From DAIDHZ01 sp965370365 (GTDB lineage Bacteria > Chlamydiota > Chlamydiia > Chlamydiales > SM23-39): DNA of 12,898 bases. The notes below the pieces were generated by a model, which did not search any database, was not told where the DNA came from, and saw nothing but the letters and a program-made list of their open reading frames with translations. The number at the start of each line of letters is the position of its first letter. Positions within the stretch are counted from its first letter, which is position 1. Location of the stretch: NCBI GenBank assembly GCA_965370365.1, contig CBDUSP010000045.1, positions 1 through 12,898 on the forward strand, written 5' to 3'. A program made the translations under genes and the position numbers. Shown piece by piece: positions 7,105 to 12,898 of the stretch.

Positions 7105-7952
7105 TAAAAAAGTAGCTGTATCGATTTTTTCACTATTGTGGTGGGAATGAAGGACTTCCAGTTGTTTCGTGCCCACCTAAAGTGGGATGCCCATCGAGGA
7201 GGGGTGATGATAGTTGAGAGAGTCCAGGCAGGTTGCCAGAGGAGAAGGTCTCGATAGTTAGGTCCAATAATCAGTGATTGGATTCCAAGGCAAGAGGCCA
7301 AATGTCCGGGCCCTGAGTCGTTTCCGATAAAGCCGCCCGATTCATAGAGAAAAGAAGCCAACTCTTCAAGCGATGGAAAGAGGTGCTTTTCTTTTTCTAT
7401 GAATACGGGATCGTAACCCTTTGATTTTAAGAAGGTTGCGATCTTCTCAAAGCGTTTTATTGGCCAGTTTTTTTGAGGGTCTTGGCTTTTGGGGGCAATG
7501 GCGATTCTTGAGGGGTATTTTCTGTGAATCAGGTCGGGAGGTGGGTACATTCCATTATCTAGTGAGCAGGGTCCAAACCATTTTGTCATCGCGTCTTGGA
7601 CATTATTGCCCATGGGCTTTGTCCGATCGCATACGAAATCAAGAGGTTCCAAAGCCCCGTGTTTTGAGATTCTATGGCTTCCATAGAGAGTATAGATGGG
7701 TTTGTTCAGGGCTTTGATCGCCTTTGCTTTGGGGCTGTTGTCATGCTGGAGAAGAATGGCATCAAAGGAATCGAGGGCTTCGCTATCTGGTTGCTTTTCA
7801 AGCGTATAGCCATCAAGCCATTTCCCAAATCCAGGAAGATGGTCATTGAATGTGGTGACTTGAAAGCTTTTAGCAAGATTATGGGATGCGATGTGCATGA
7901 TGAGGCCATCACCGATTCCATTAGCTGTAACAACGGCTATTTTTTTAGTCAT
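7104..7952 (-). CDS. GT9-family glycosyltransferase (heptosyltransferase-like)
   Basis: Protein of 282 residues related to the ADP-heptose:LPS heptosyltransferase family GT9, which adds heptose or related sugars to lipopolysaccharide core at the inner face of the membrane. The C-terminal donor-binding signature is clear: GGFIGNDSGPGHLAS with the following CLGIQSLIIG (residues 206-230). Residues 150-175 carry the usual strand plus K-x-W-P-x-x-R-F-E segment. The N-terminal half is short for the family (300-350 residues), so the acceptor and even the donor may differ. The start overlaps the GH13-like gene by 8 bp, which indicates coupled translation, with AGGGA just before the ATG. The last codon pair and stop lie at the edge of the inserted 163-bp element: the TAG is created by the junction, replacing an older end that would read four residues further. 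Confidence 0.85.
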   Translation of the reverse strand: MTKKIAVVTANGIGDGLIMHIASHNLAKSFQVTTFNDHLPGFGKWLDGYTLEKQPDSEALDSFDAILLQHDNSPKAKAIKALNKPIYTLYGSHRISKHGALEPLDFVCDRTKPMGNNVQDAMTKWFGPCSLDNGMYPPPDLIHRKYPSRIAIAPKSQDPQKNWPIKRFEKIATFLKSKGYDPVFIEKEKHLFPSLEELASFLYESGGFIGNDSGPGHLASCLGIQSLIIGPNYRDLLLWQPAWTLSTIITPPRWASHFRWARNNWKSFIPTTIVKKSIQLLF

Positions 7953-9675
7953 ATTCCCTGGACTGAAAGAGAAACGCTCTTCCAGATATGGGAGGAAGGG
8001 TAAATGAAAAATGGTTCGATGGAAAGACTTTTTCTTCCATGAGACTTGTCATGAGATCGATGGCGTTTGTTCTAATCATTTCGCTTCGTTCAATCGATTC
8101 ATCCGTTTCTTTATGCGCAAAATTGACCGCGAGCAGTTGGACATGCCGAGTGATAGGAAGGCGATAGAGAAGAAGAAGAGTACCTGGATTGCGGGAGGGG
8201 AGAATATCGATGAGTTCTCCTTGTTTGATGTTGGACTCACTTCTTGCTTGCAAGATCTTTTGAAGCTGAAGAGCAAATGAGCGAGGGTTTTTCATTTGAA
8301 AGGATAAATCGCTATAGAGGTACTCTGGCCCGTCTTGGCTTTGGGGCAAGGTTCCTAAAAGATCGTCATAGGAAAACGAGAAGACGCCGGGCTGCATTGC
8401 ATAGGTAAATACAAGAAGAAGATGCGCTTGTTTAATCTCTTGTTTGTGCTTTGTAAAATCTTTGATTTTAAGCGCTCTTGCGCAGGATTCCACCCAAGAA
8501 GATGGATTTTGTCCTAAACGAAGCACATCTTCTTTTAAGAGTCTTTTTTTAAGGATTTCCCCTGTAACTTGCTCTTCATGGTAGAGGAATTTGTGTTTGG
8601 GAGATTTTGTAAGCTCGTTCCAATCACATACATGCTCATCAAAGGGTTGCAGAACGTGGACAAGTCTTTTGGTATCAATTTTAGCCTGCAGGAAAAGGCG
8701 GTACATCATTCGAAGTGCTTCCGCATCTTGGGTCAAGAGCGCATGAAGAAGAGCGGGCCTTGTTGCTACATCGTAGGTAAGATCGGCGGGCGTTTTTTGC
8801 AACGAGCTAAGAGTTCCGTCTGTCTTCGATGCGCTATATCCACCGATTTTGCGGATCCATAAAGAGAGCATTTTTTGAGTCTCTAATGGAAGGCTTCCAT
8901 CTATTTCAAGAAGCTTTGTTCCAAACTCTTTATACCATTTAAGAGCATCGGCAGTAAGGATTTGGTACGCTCCAAAGGAGGGGGAGAGGAAGTCAAAAAC
9001 AGGGAGGTTTGCTCCTTGTTTGAGATAGATCCACCGTCTTGTCTTCCCATCTTGTCCGGTAATGATATCTGTTGCATCCCAGCTTGTTTCTTTGATATAC
9101 GGCGCAAATTTTTCAGGAACATAGCCTTTGTGGTAGAGATTTTGGAGATCAAGCCAAGGGATATTTGTTTGGGTTGACCCAACGGGGATTTTGGGGAGGA
9201 ATTTCCAGTCAGATTTGTCAATTTCTACAAGATGATAGAGGTTTTGATAGGAGGGGCTGTTTTCAAGCGCTTGCTTAAAATCGCTGCCAGCACTACTTGC
9301 GCTTCCAAGGACTTTTCCAATTAAAGAAAGAGAGGACTTTTTTGCGCGTTTTGTCATCTGTTGCCAGGAACTTTCTAAGGCGGGATTGAGTCCAAGGTGT
9401 CCTTTTTTACGGATGTTTTTAATTTGGATGGATTCTGCCCCAAGATCTCTTAAAAGACTCCATGCACTTTCACGGATAAGAAAGTTGTCTGCATCTTGTT
9501 TTTCAATCTCAAACCAGACAGATCCGACATCGAGAGCTTCATCTGGGAGGGGATGCGACTTAGGGGGTGTTGCTTTTGCAATTTCTTGCGCGTACGTTGA
9601 AGAGATTTTTTGCGCTTGGGAGAGCATTGTTTCATCTACAGATGCAAAGAGAATAAAAGAAAGAAGATATCCCAT
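7945..9675 (-). CDS. GH13 / trehalose-synthase-like protein, probably a pseudoenzyme
   Basis: Protein of 576 residues whose order of segments follows a TreS-like branch of the GH13 (alpha-amylase) family: LYHLVEI at 147-153, KETSWDATDIITG at 195-207, RRWIYL at 213-218, PSFGAYQ at 232-238, LLEIDG at 255-260, IRKIGGY at 274-280, ADLTYDVATRPALLHALLT at 297-315, LQPFDEH at 342-348, and QPGVFSFS at 428-435. The catalytic positions look damaged. The nucleophile motif R-x-D is E257-I-D259, the expected Glu after the GGY/GGF motif is absent (SASKTDG), and the N-terminal D-x3-N-H motif is not visible. The N-terminus (MGYLLSFILFASV) is hydrophobic and could be a signal peptide or anchor, though it lacks a basic residue. 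No good ribosome-binding site precedes the ATG. The 291-bp repeats begin about 35 bp upstream. Family membership is from recalled family features. Confidence 0.75.
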   Translation of the reverse strand: MGYLLSFILFASVDETMLSQAQKISSTYAQEIAKATPPKSHPLPDEALDVGSVWFEIEKQDADNFLIRESAWSLLRDLGAESIQIKNIRKKGHLGLNPALESSWQQMTKRAKKSSLSLIGKVLGSASSAGSDFKQALENSPSYQNLYHLVEIDKSDWKFLPKIPVGSTQTNIPWLDLQNLYHKGYVPEKFAPYIKETSWDATDIITGQDGKTRRWIYLKQGANLPVFDFLSPSFGAYQILTADALKWYKEFGTKLLEIDGSLPLETQKMLSLWIRKIGGYSASKTDGTLSSLQKTPADLTYDVATRPALLHALLTQDAEALRMMYRLFLQAKIDTKRLVHVLQPFDEHVCDWNELTKSPKHKFLYHEEQVTGEILKKRLLKEDVLRLGQNPSSWVESCARALKIKDFTKHKQEIKQAHLLLVFTYAMQPGVFSFSYDDLLGTLPQSQDGPEYLYSDLSFQMKNPRSFALQLQKILQARSESNIKQGELIDILPSRNPGTLLLLYRLPITRHVQLLAVNFAHKETDESIERSEMIRTNAIDLMTSLMEEKVFPSNHFSFTLPPISGRAFLFQSREYD

Positions 9676-9713
9676 GACTTCAGGAGATATAAAAACGGGG
9701 GCGAGATGTCAAG

Positions 9714-10004
9714 GAAACACTGAATAACTGCTTTGCCCTAGGGCTAGCGCATTAAATCTTTTCGGGTAGGAATGTTGATTCCACAGATTTATTCAGCTCA
9801 AAAAATCTACCACAGAGAGCACAGAGGACACAGAGAAAATTAAGATTTCAGACGACGGATTCCTTCCTTCAGACGACATACATTTTCCTTTTTCTCTGTG
9901 TCCTCTGTGCTCTCTGTGGTTGAAAAATTCATATAGATTTTGGCATCAATAACCCGTGGCTAATGCATTGATTGGCCGAATAGCTGATAAATGAGTTGTT
10001 CAGT
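9714..10004. mobile_element. 291-bp hairpin element, tandem copy A
   Basis: First of two copies that I find identical base for base, head to tail. The ends are inverted: CACTGAATAACT near the left, and AGTTGTTCAGTG at the right. The left end with its preceding bases, AAGGAAACACTGAATAACTG, closely matches the termini of the 163-bp elements. The interior carries a 31-bp perfect stem (9809-9839 with 9890-9920) around a 50-base loop that holds two direct TCAGACGAC motifs. No open reading frame of note is present. The arrangement fits a non-autonomous transposable or fold-back element. Confidence 0.8.
9809..9920. repeat. 31-bp perfect inverted repeat (CACAGAG hairpin) in copy A
   Basis: The left arm begins ACCACAGAGAGCACAGAGGA and the right arm is its exact complement, ending in CTCTCTGTGGT. 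The arms are themselves built of short CACAGAG-type repeats. As RNA this would be a long stable hairpin in either direction and could block or process a transcript running from the LysE-type gene into the GH13-like gene. The same structure is present at 10100-10211 in copy B. Confidence 0.85.
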
Positions 10005-10295
10005 GAAACACTGAATAACTGCTTTGCCCTAGGGCTAGCGCATTAAATCTTTTCGGGTAGGAATGTTGATTCCACAGATTTATTCAGCTCAAAAAATCTA
10101 CCACAGAGAGCACAGAGGACACAGAGAAAATTAAGATTTCAGACGACGGATTCCTTCCTTCAGACGACATACATTTTCCTTTTTCTCTGTGTCCTCTGTG
10201 CTCTCTGTGGTTGAAAAATTCATATAGATTTTGGCATCAATAACCCGTGGCTAATGCATTGATTGGCCGAATAGCTGATAAATGAGTTGTTCAGT
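10005..10295. mobile_element. 291-bp hairpin element, tandem copy B
   Basis: Identical to copy A at a period of exactly 291 bp, with no spacer apart from the shared GAAA-CACTG junction. Its stem lies at 10100-10130 with 10181-10211. The right end stops at TTCAGT and is followed at once by the TTA that is the stop codon of the LysE-type gene on the minus strand, so the element abuts the coding region without a gap. Full identity of the copies points to a recent tandem duplication or dimer insertion. Confidence 0.8.
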
Positions 10296-10916
10296 TTAAT
10301 GGAAAATGGTGAAGAGGGCCACAAAACCAAAGGTGACGATAATGAGCCCGGCGATTCTGTTGATCCAGGACATCGTCTTTTGCTCAACTTTTCTTCGAAA
10401 GAGTGTCACACCTTCGCTAAGAAGGATCCACCATCCACAAGAGCCTGTAAAGATTCCCGTAACGAGTATCGCAGTATTTACTGCCTTTTCAGAGACGTGG
10501 GTTAGCCCAAGACTTGCAAAGATGGCGATAAACGAGATGATTGTTAGGGGGTTTGAAAGGGTTAAAAAGAACGTTGAGATGATATCTGAAATCAGCGAAA
10601 AGTGGGTGATTTTCCCGTTCGTGTGCTTTGTTCCCCCGGAAAAAAAGGTCTTTGTTCCTAAAAACAGCAGAAAGAAGCCCCCGATGATGTGGAGCCAAAA
10701 GCGCTGCTCTCTGAGAAAGTCCGAAACAAAGGTAAGGCTTAAGGCTGCAAACAGCCCGTAGAGCGTGTCTGCGCAGGCAGCTCCGAAGCCAGAAAAGAGC
10801 CCAGATAGCCTGCCGTACTGGATGGTTCTCCGAATACAGAGAATCCCGATCGGGCCAACGGGGGCCGCGATCGCAAATCCAAGAAGAGCGCCTTTAAGAA
10901 AAAGAAAAAGATCCAT
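10296..10916 (-). CDS. LysE/RhtB-type amino-acid exporter family protein
   Basis: Inner-membrane protein of 206 residues with about six hydrophobic segments (roughly 6-26, 38-62, 73-92, 112-135, 147-167, 185-204). The N-terminal signature AAPVGPIGILCIRRTI (residues 17-32), the GFGAACAD-x2-Y segment (43-53) and SNPLTIISF (121-129) in the fourth segment are characteristic of LysE/RhtB translocators, which export lysine, threonine or other amino acids and small metabolites. Substrate cannot be told from sequence. Length matches the family. It starts 40 bp after the groEL stop on the same strand, so it may be co-transcribed with groEL; GGAG lies 11 bases before the ATG, a long spacing. Its 5' end is partly duplicated just upstream. 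Its TAA directly touches the 291-bp element. Confidence 0.87.
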   Translation of the reverse strand: MDLFLFLKGALLGFAIAAPVGPIGILCIRRTIQYGRLSGLFSGFGAACADTLYGLFAALSLTFVSDFLREQRFWLHIIGGFFLLFLGTKTFFSGGTKHTNGKITHFSLISDIISTFFLTLSNPLTIISFIAIFASLGLTHVSEKAVNTAILVTGIFTGSCGWWILLSEGVTLFRRKVEQKTMSWINRIAGLIIVTFGFVALFTIFH

Positions 10917-10919
10917 CTC

Positions 10920-10955
10920 TTAAATCACTCCGATAAAAAAAAGAAAAAGGTCCAT
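10920..10955 (-). other. Mini reading frame duplicating the 5' end of the LysE-type gene
   Basis: Starting one base after the groEL stop, an ATG opens an 11-codon frame (MDLFLFFIGVI, then TAA) whose first 26 bases nearly repeat the true lysE-type start (MDLFLFLKGAL) 39 bp downstream. It may be the remnant of a duplicated gene, an abortive 39-bp tandem duplication, or a leader peptide that couples translation from groEL to the exporter. The GGAG inside it is the nearest ribosome-binding sequence for the real gene. Confidence 0.5.
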
Positions 10956-10956
10956 C

Positions 10957-12534
10957 TTATTCAGACTCTGGGGTAATGATGCTTTCAGTAAGTAGCACAA
11001 CACCTGCCATGGAAACTGCATGCATAAGTGATGTTTTAATGACTTTTGCAGGGTCGACAACGCCTACCTTTACGAGGTCTTCCACTTTCTCGGAGACCGC
11101 ATTGAATCCAAATGTTTTTCCGAGCCTTAAAGCCTCTTCAATCGCAATCGATGGGTCAAAGCCGCTATTTCTCACGATCTGGCGAAAGGGTGCCTCACAA
11201 GCTTTAAGGAGGATTTCAGCGCCAACGGCTTCTTGCTTGTTCAAAGTTTGCTTTTTCACATTCTTTGCAGCTTGCACGAGCATCACGCCGCCACCGGGAA
11301 CGATCCCATCCTCTAGCGCAGCGCGTGTGGCGTTTAAACTATCTTCAAAGAGCTGCTTTTTTTTCTTCATTTCCGATTCGGTCATCGCGCCCACTTTGAT
11401 CACAGCAACACCACCTTCGAGTTTTGCTTTGCGTGTCTGTAATTTATCTTTGTCATATGTTGAAGAAGCTCTTTCAATTTCTCCATTAATCTGCGCAATT
11501 CTGGCCTTGATTTGTTCTCTTTTCCCTTTTCCTCCGACAATTGTCGATTTGTCTTTAGAGATGGTGATTTGGTCGGACCCTCCGAGAATCTCAGGACCTG
11601 CATCGCGAAGAAGAAGTCCCTGCTCCTCAGTTACAAGAGTAGACCCTGTTAAAACAGCAAGATCTTCAAGCATTGCTTTGCGCGATTCTCCAAAGCCAGG
11701 AGCTTTAATCGCTGCGACTTTTAAAATTCCTTTAAGCTTGTTTACAACAAGCGTGGACAGAGCGTCTCCTTCGATGTCATCTGCAATGATTAAGAGAGAG
11801 GCTCCGGTTGTTGAAATGTGCTGTAAAATAGGGAGAATTTCTTGCGCAGAGGAGATTTTTTTGTCCGTGATGAGAAGATATGGATTTTCCATCTCAACAG
11901 TCATTTTTTCAGCGTTCGTTGCAAAATACGGACTTGCAAATCCTCGATCCAGCTGCATTCCTTCAACAAGTTCGATGACCGTCTCCGTTCCTTTTCCTTC
12001 TTCAATTGTAATGATTCCTGTCTTTCCTGCTTTTTCAAAGCACGACGAAATGATTTCGCCGATCTCTTCGTTATTCGATGCGGAAATGGTGGCGATATTG
12101 CATGTGTCTTGGGCCGTTTTGATTTGAGTTGCCGATGCATCGATATGCTTTAAAATCATATCGAGGGTTTTATCCATGCCTCTTTTAATAGAGATGGGAT
12201 TTGCACCAGAGGCGATGTTTCGAATGCCAACTTTTACAAGCGCTTGTAAGAGAACAATCCCCGTTGTCGTTCCGTCGCCCGAGACTTCCTTAATCTTGGA
12301 AGCGACTTCTTTTCCCATGGAGGCGCCGGCGTTTCGAGCAGGGTCTTTGATTTCAACGTCTTGGGCAATGCTTGCTCCATCGCTTGTAATTGAAGGGGAT
12401 CCAAAGGATGCTTGAAGTCCCACATTGCGGCCCGTTGGCCCTAAGGTGATTGCAACGACATCTGCGAGCTCATCAATTCCCTTGCGCAGAGCGTTTCTTG
12501 CATCTTCTTCAAAAATAATATCTTTAGCCGTCAT
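10957..12534 (-). CDS. groEL: GroEL-type 60-kDa chaperonin, encoded without groES
   Basis: Group I chaperonin of 525 residues, aligning to E. coli GroEL without net gaps over the positions I checked. ATP-site residues are kept: D52, GDGTTT at 86-91 and D398. Substrate and GroES contact positions are mostly kept: F199 (Tyr in E. coli), Y203, F204, L234, L237, L259, V263 and V264. The C-terminal GGM tail is missing; the protein ends TESIITPESE. No groES lies in the 364 bp upstream nor anywhere in the window, and no CIRCE inverted repeat (TTAGCACTC type) is visible. Chlamydiae carry additional groEL genes without groES, so this is probably an accessory paralogue, an inference. AAGGAG lies eight bases before the ATG. 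A weak promoter candidate lies at 12578-12606. Confidence 0.93.
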   Translation of the reverse strand: MTAKDIIFEEDARNALRKGIDELADVVAITLGPTGRNVGLQASFGSPSITSDGASIAQDVEIKDPARNAGASMGKEVASKIKEVSGDGTTTGIVLLQALVKVGIRNIASGANPISIKRGMDKTLDMILKHIDASATQIKTAQDTCNIATISASNNEEIGEIISSCFEKAGKTGIITIEEGKGTETVIELVEGMQLDRGFASPYFATNAEKMTVEMENPYLLITDKKISSAQEILPILQHISTTGASLLIIADDIEGDALSTLVVNKLKGILKVAAIKAPGFGESRKAMLEDLAVLTGSTLVTEEQGLLLRDAGPEILGGSDQITISKDKSTIVGGKGKREQIKARIAQINGEIERASSTYDKDKLQTRKAKLEGGVAVIKVGAMTESEMKKKKQLFEDSLNATRAALEDGIVPGGGVMLVQAAKNVKKQTLNKQEAVGAEILLKACEAPFRQIVRNSGFDPSIAIEEALRLGKTFGFNAVSEKVEDLVKVGVVDPAKVIKTSLMHAVSMAGVVLLTESIITPESE

Positions 12535-12577
12535 AGAACAATCTCCTTGTGGGTTCCAAGTTTAGCCAAACGCCTGA

Positions 12578-12606
12578 ATTTTTAAAAGGGTCATCTACAG
12601 GATCAA
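12578..12606 (-). promoter_or_regulatory. Weak promoter candidate for groEL
   Basis: On the minus strand TTGATC (12601-12606) and AAAAAT (12578-12583) stand 17 bp apart, each matching four of six consensus bases of a vegetative promoter. The upstream hexamer falls at the edge of the tandem repeat. This is the best pair I can see between the repeat and the gene, and it is weak. Confidence 0.2.
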
Positions 12607-12616
12607 CCTTGAACGA

Positions 12617-12898
12617 AAACAGGTTTGGGGGAGAAGTCTTGGGGGAAAATTTAACAGGATCCGCTTCGCTACAGGATCGGCTGCGCCGGCAGGATACGCG
12701 CTTCGCGCTTGCAGGATAGTGCTCGAGAAGAAACAGGCTTGGGGGGAGAAGTCTTGGGGGAAAATTTAACAGGATCCGCTTCGCTTGCAGGATCGGCTGC
12801 GCCGGCAGGATACGCGCTTCGCGCTTACAGGATAAGACTCGAGAAGAAACAGGCTTGGGGGGGAGAAGTCTCGGGGGAAAATTTAACAGGATCGCCGC
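12617..12898. repeat. Tandem repeat of about 115 bp built on CAGGAT motifs
   Basis: Units begin at AAACAGG at 12617, 12731 and 12847 (periods 114 and 116), and the third runs off the window. Each full unit has a G-rich part (two G-runs separated by AGAAGTCTT) and a part in which CAGGAT recurs four times, separated by small GC-rich palindromic pieces such as GGCTGCGCCGGC and GCGCTTCGCGC. The units are nearly identical. The first G-run grows from 5 to 6 to 7 bases across the three units, while the second stays at 5. The sequence is GC-richer than the genes around it and has no coding sense. A truncated ACAGGATC at 12597-12604 suggests an eroded further unit. Confidence 0.85.

Noticed and set aside
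10976..12127. Long open frame of 383 codons on the plus strand, antisense to groEL
   Set aside because: It lies wholly inside groEL, its composition is Ser/Pro/Thr-rich as expected from reading a biased gene backwards, and it has no recognisable domain.
12535..12616. CIRCE operator upstream of groEL
   Set aside because: No 9-bp inverted repeat of the TTAGCACTC type is present in the leader or in the adjoining repeat.
12617..12898. CRISPR array
   Set aside because: The units of about 115 bp are repeats throughout with no unique spacers, and no cas gene is present.

Overview
The window looks like chromosome of an obligate intracellular bacterium, most probably a chlamydia-like (Chlamydiota) member. 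This is an inference: the evidence is a 7TM-HD phosphohydrolase, a GroEL encoded without groES, a protein with a eukaryote-type RING-like zinc finger, and the general character of the proteins. No rRNA, tRNA or unmistakable phylum marker is present, so the family cannot be named.

Layout. One gene, the 7TM-HD (PgpH-like) protein, lies on the plus strand (270-2381). All other genes lie on the minus strand. Read in their direction of transcription they are: groEL; a LysE-type exporter; a GH13/trehalose-synthase-like protein with a degraded active site; a GT9 heptosyltransferase-like glycosyltransferase; a small lysine-rich protein; a metallophosphoesterase, a YkgJ-type cysteine-cluster protein and a phosphohexomutase, which form a tight operon; and a RING-like protein that converges on pgpH with interleaved stop codons.

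The space between gene blocks is filled by short non-coding repeats. A 163-bp inverted-repeat element occurs complete at 56-218 and 6942-7104, flanked by 4-bp direct repeats (TTAA, TAAA). The right end of a further copy occupies the window start and shares its TTAA with the first complete copy. A different 291-bp element with a 31-bp perfect internal hairpin occurs as two identical head-to-tail copies (9714-10295). Its left terminus closely matches the termini of the 163-bp element, so both may be mobilised by one transposase, which is not in the window. A third family, a tandem repeat of about 115 bp built on CAGGAT motifs, lies upstream of groEL and runs off the window end.

The elements have affected genes. 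The 163-bp copy at 6942 sits in the last codons of the glycosyltransferase gene and supplies its present stop codon. The 291-bp pair separates the LysE-type gene from the GH13-like gene and leaves only about 35 bp upstream of the latter. Two genes also carry small edge duplications: the glycosyltransferase 3' end is partly repeated at 6785-6880, and the lysE-type 5' end is partly repeated at 10920-10955.

The most interesting points are the family of short elements sharing terminal sequence, the RING-like protein as a possible host-directed effector, and the secreted-looking GH13 homologue that seems to have lost catalytic residues. I see no complete transposase, CRISPR array, toxin-antitoxin pair or defence system.
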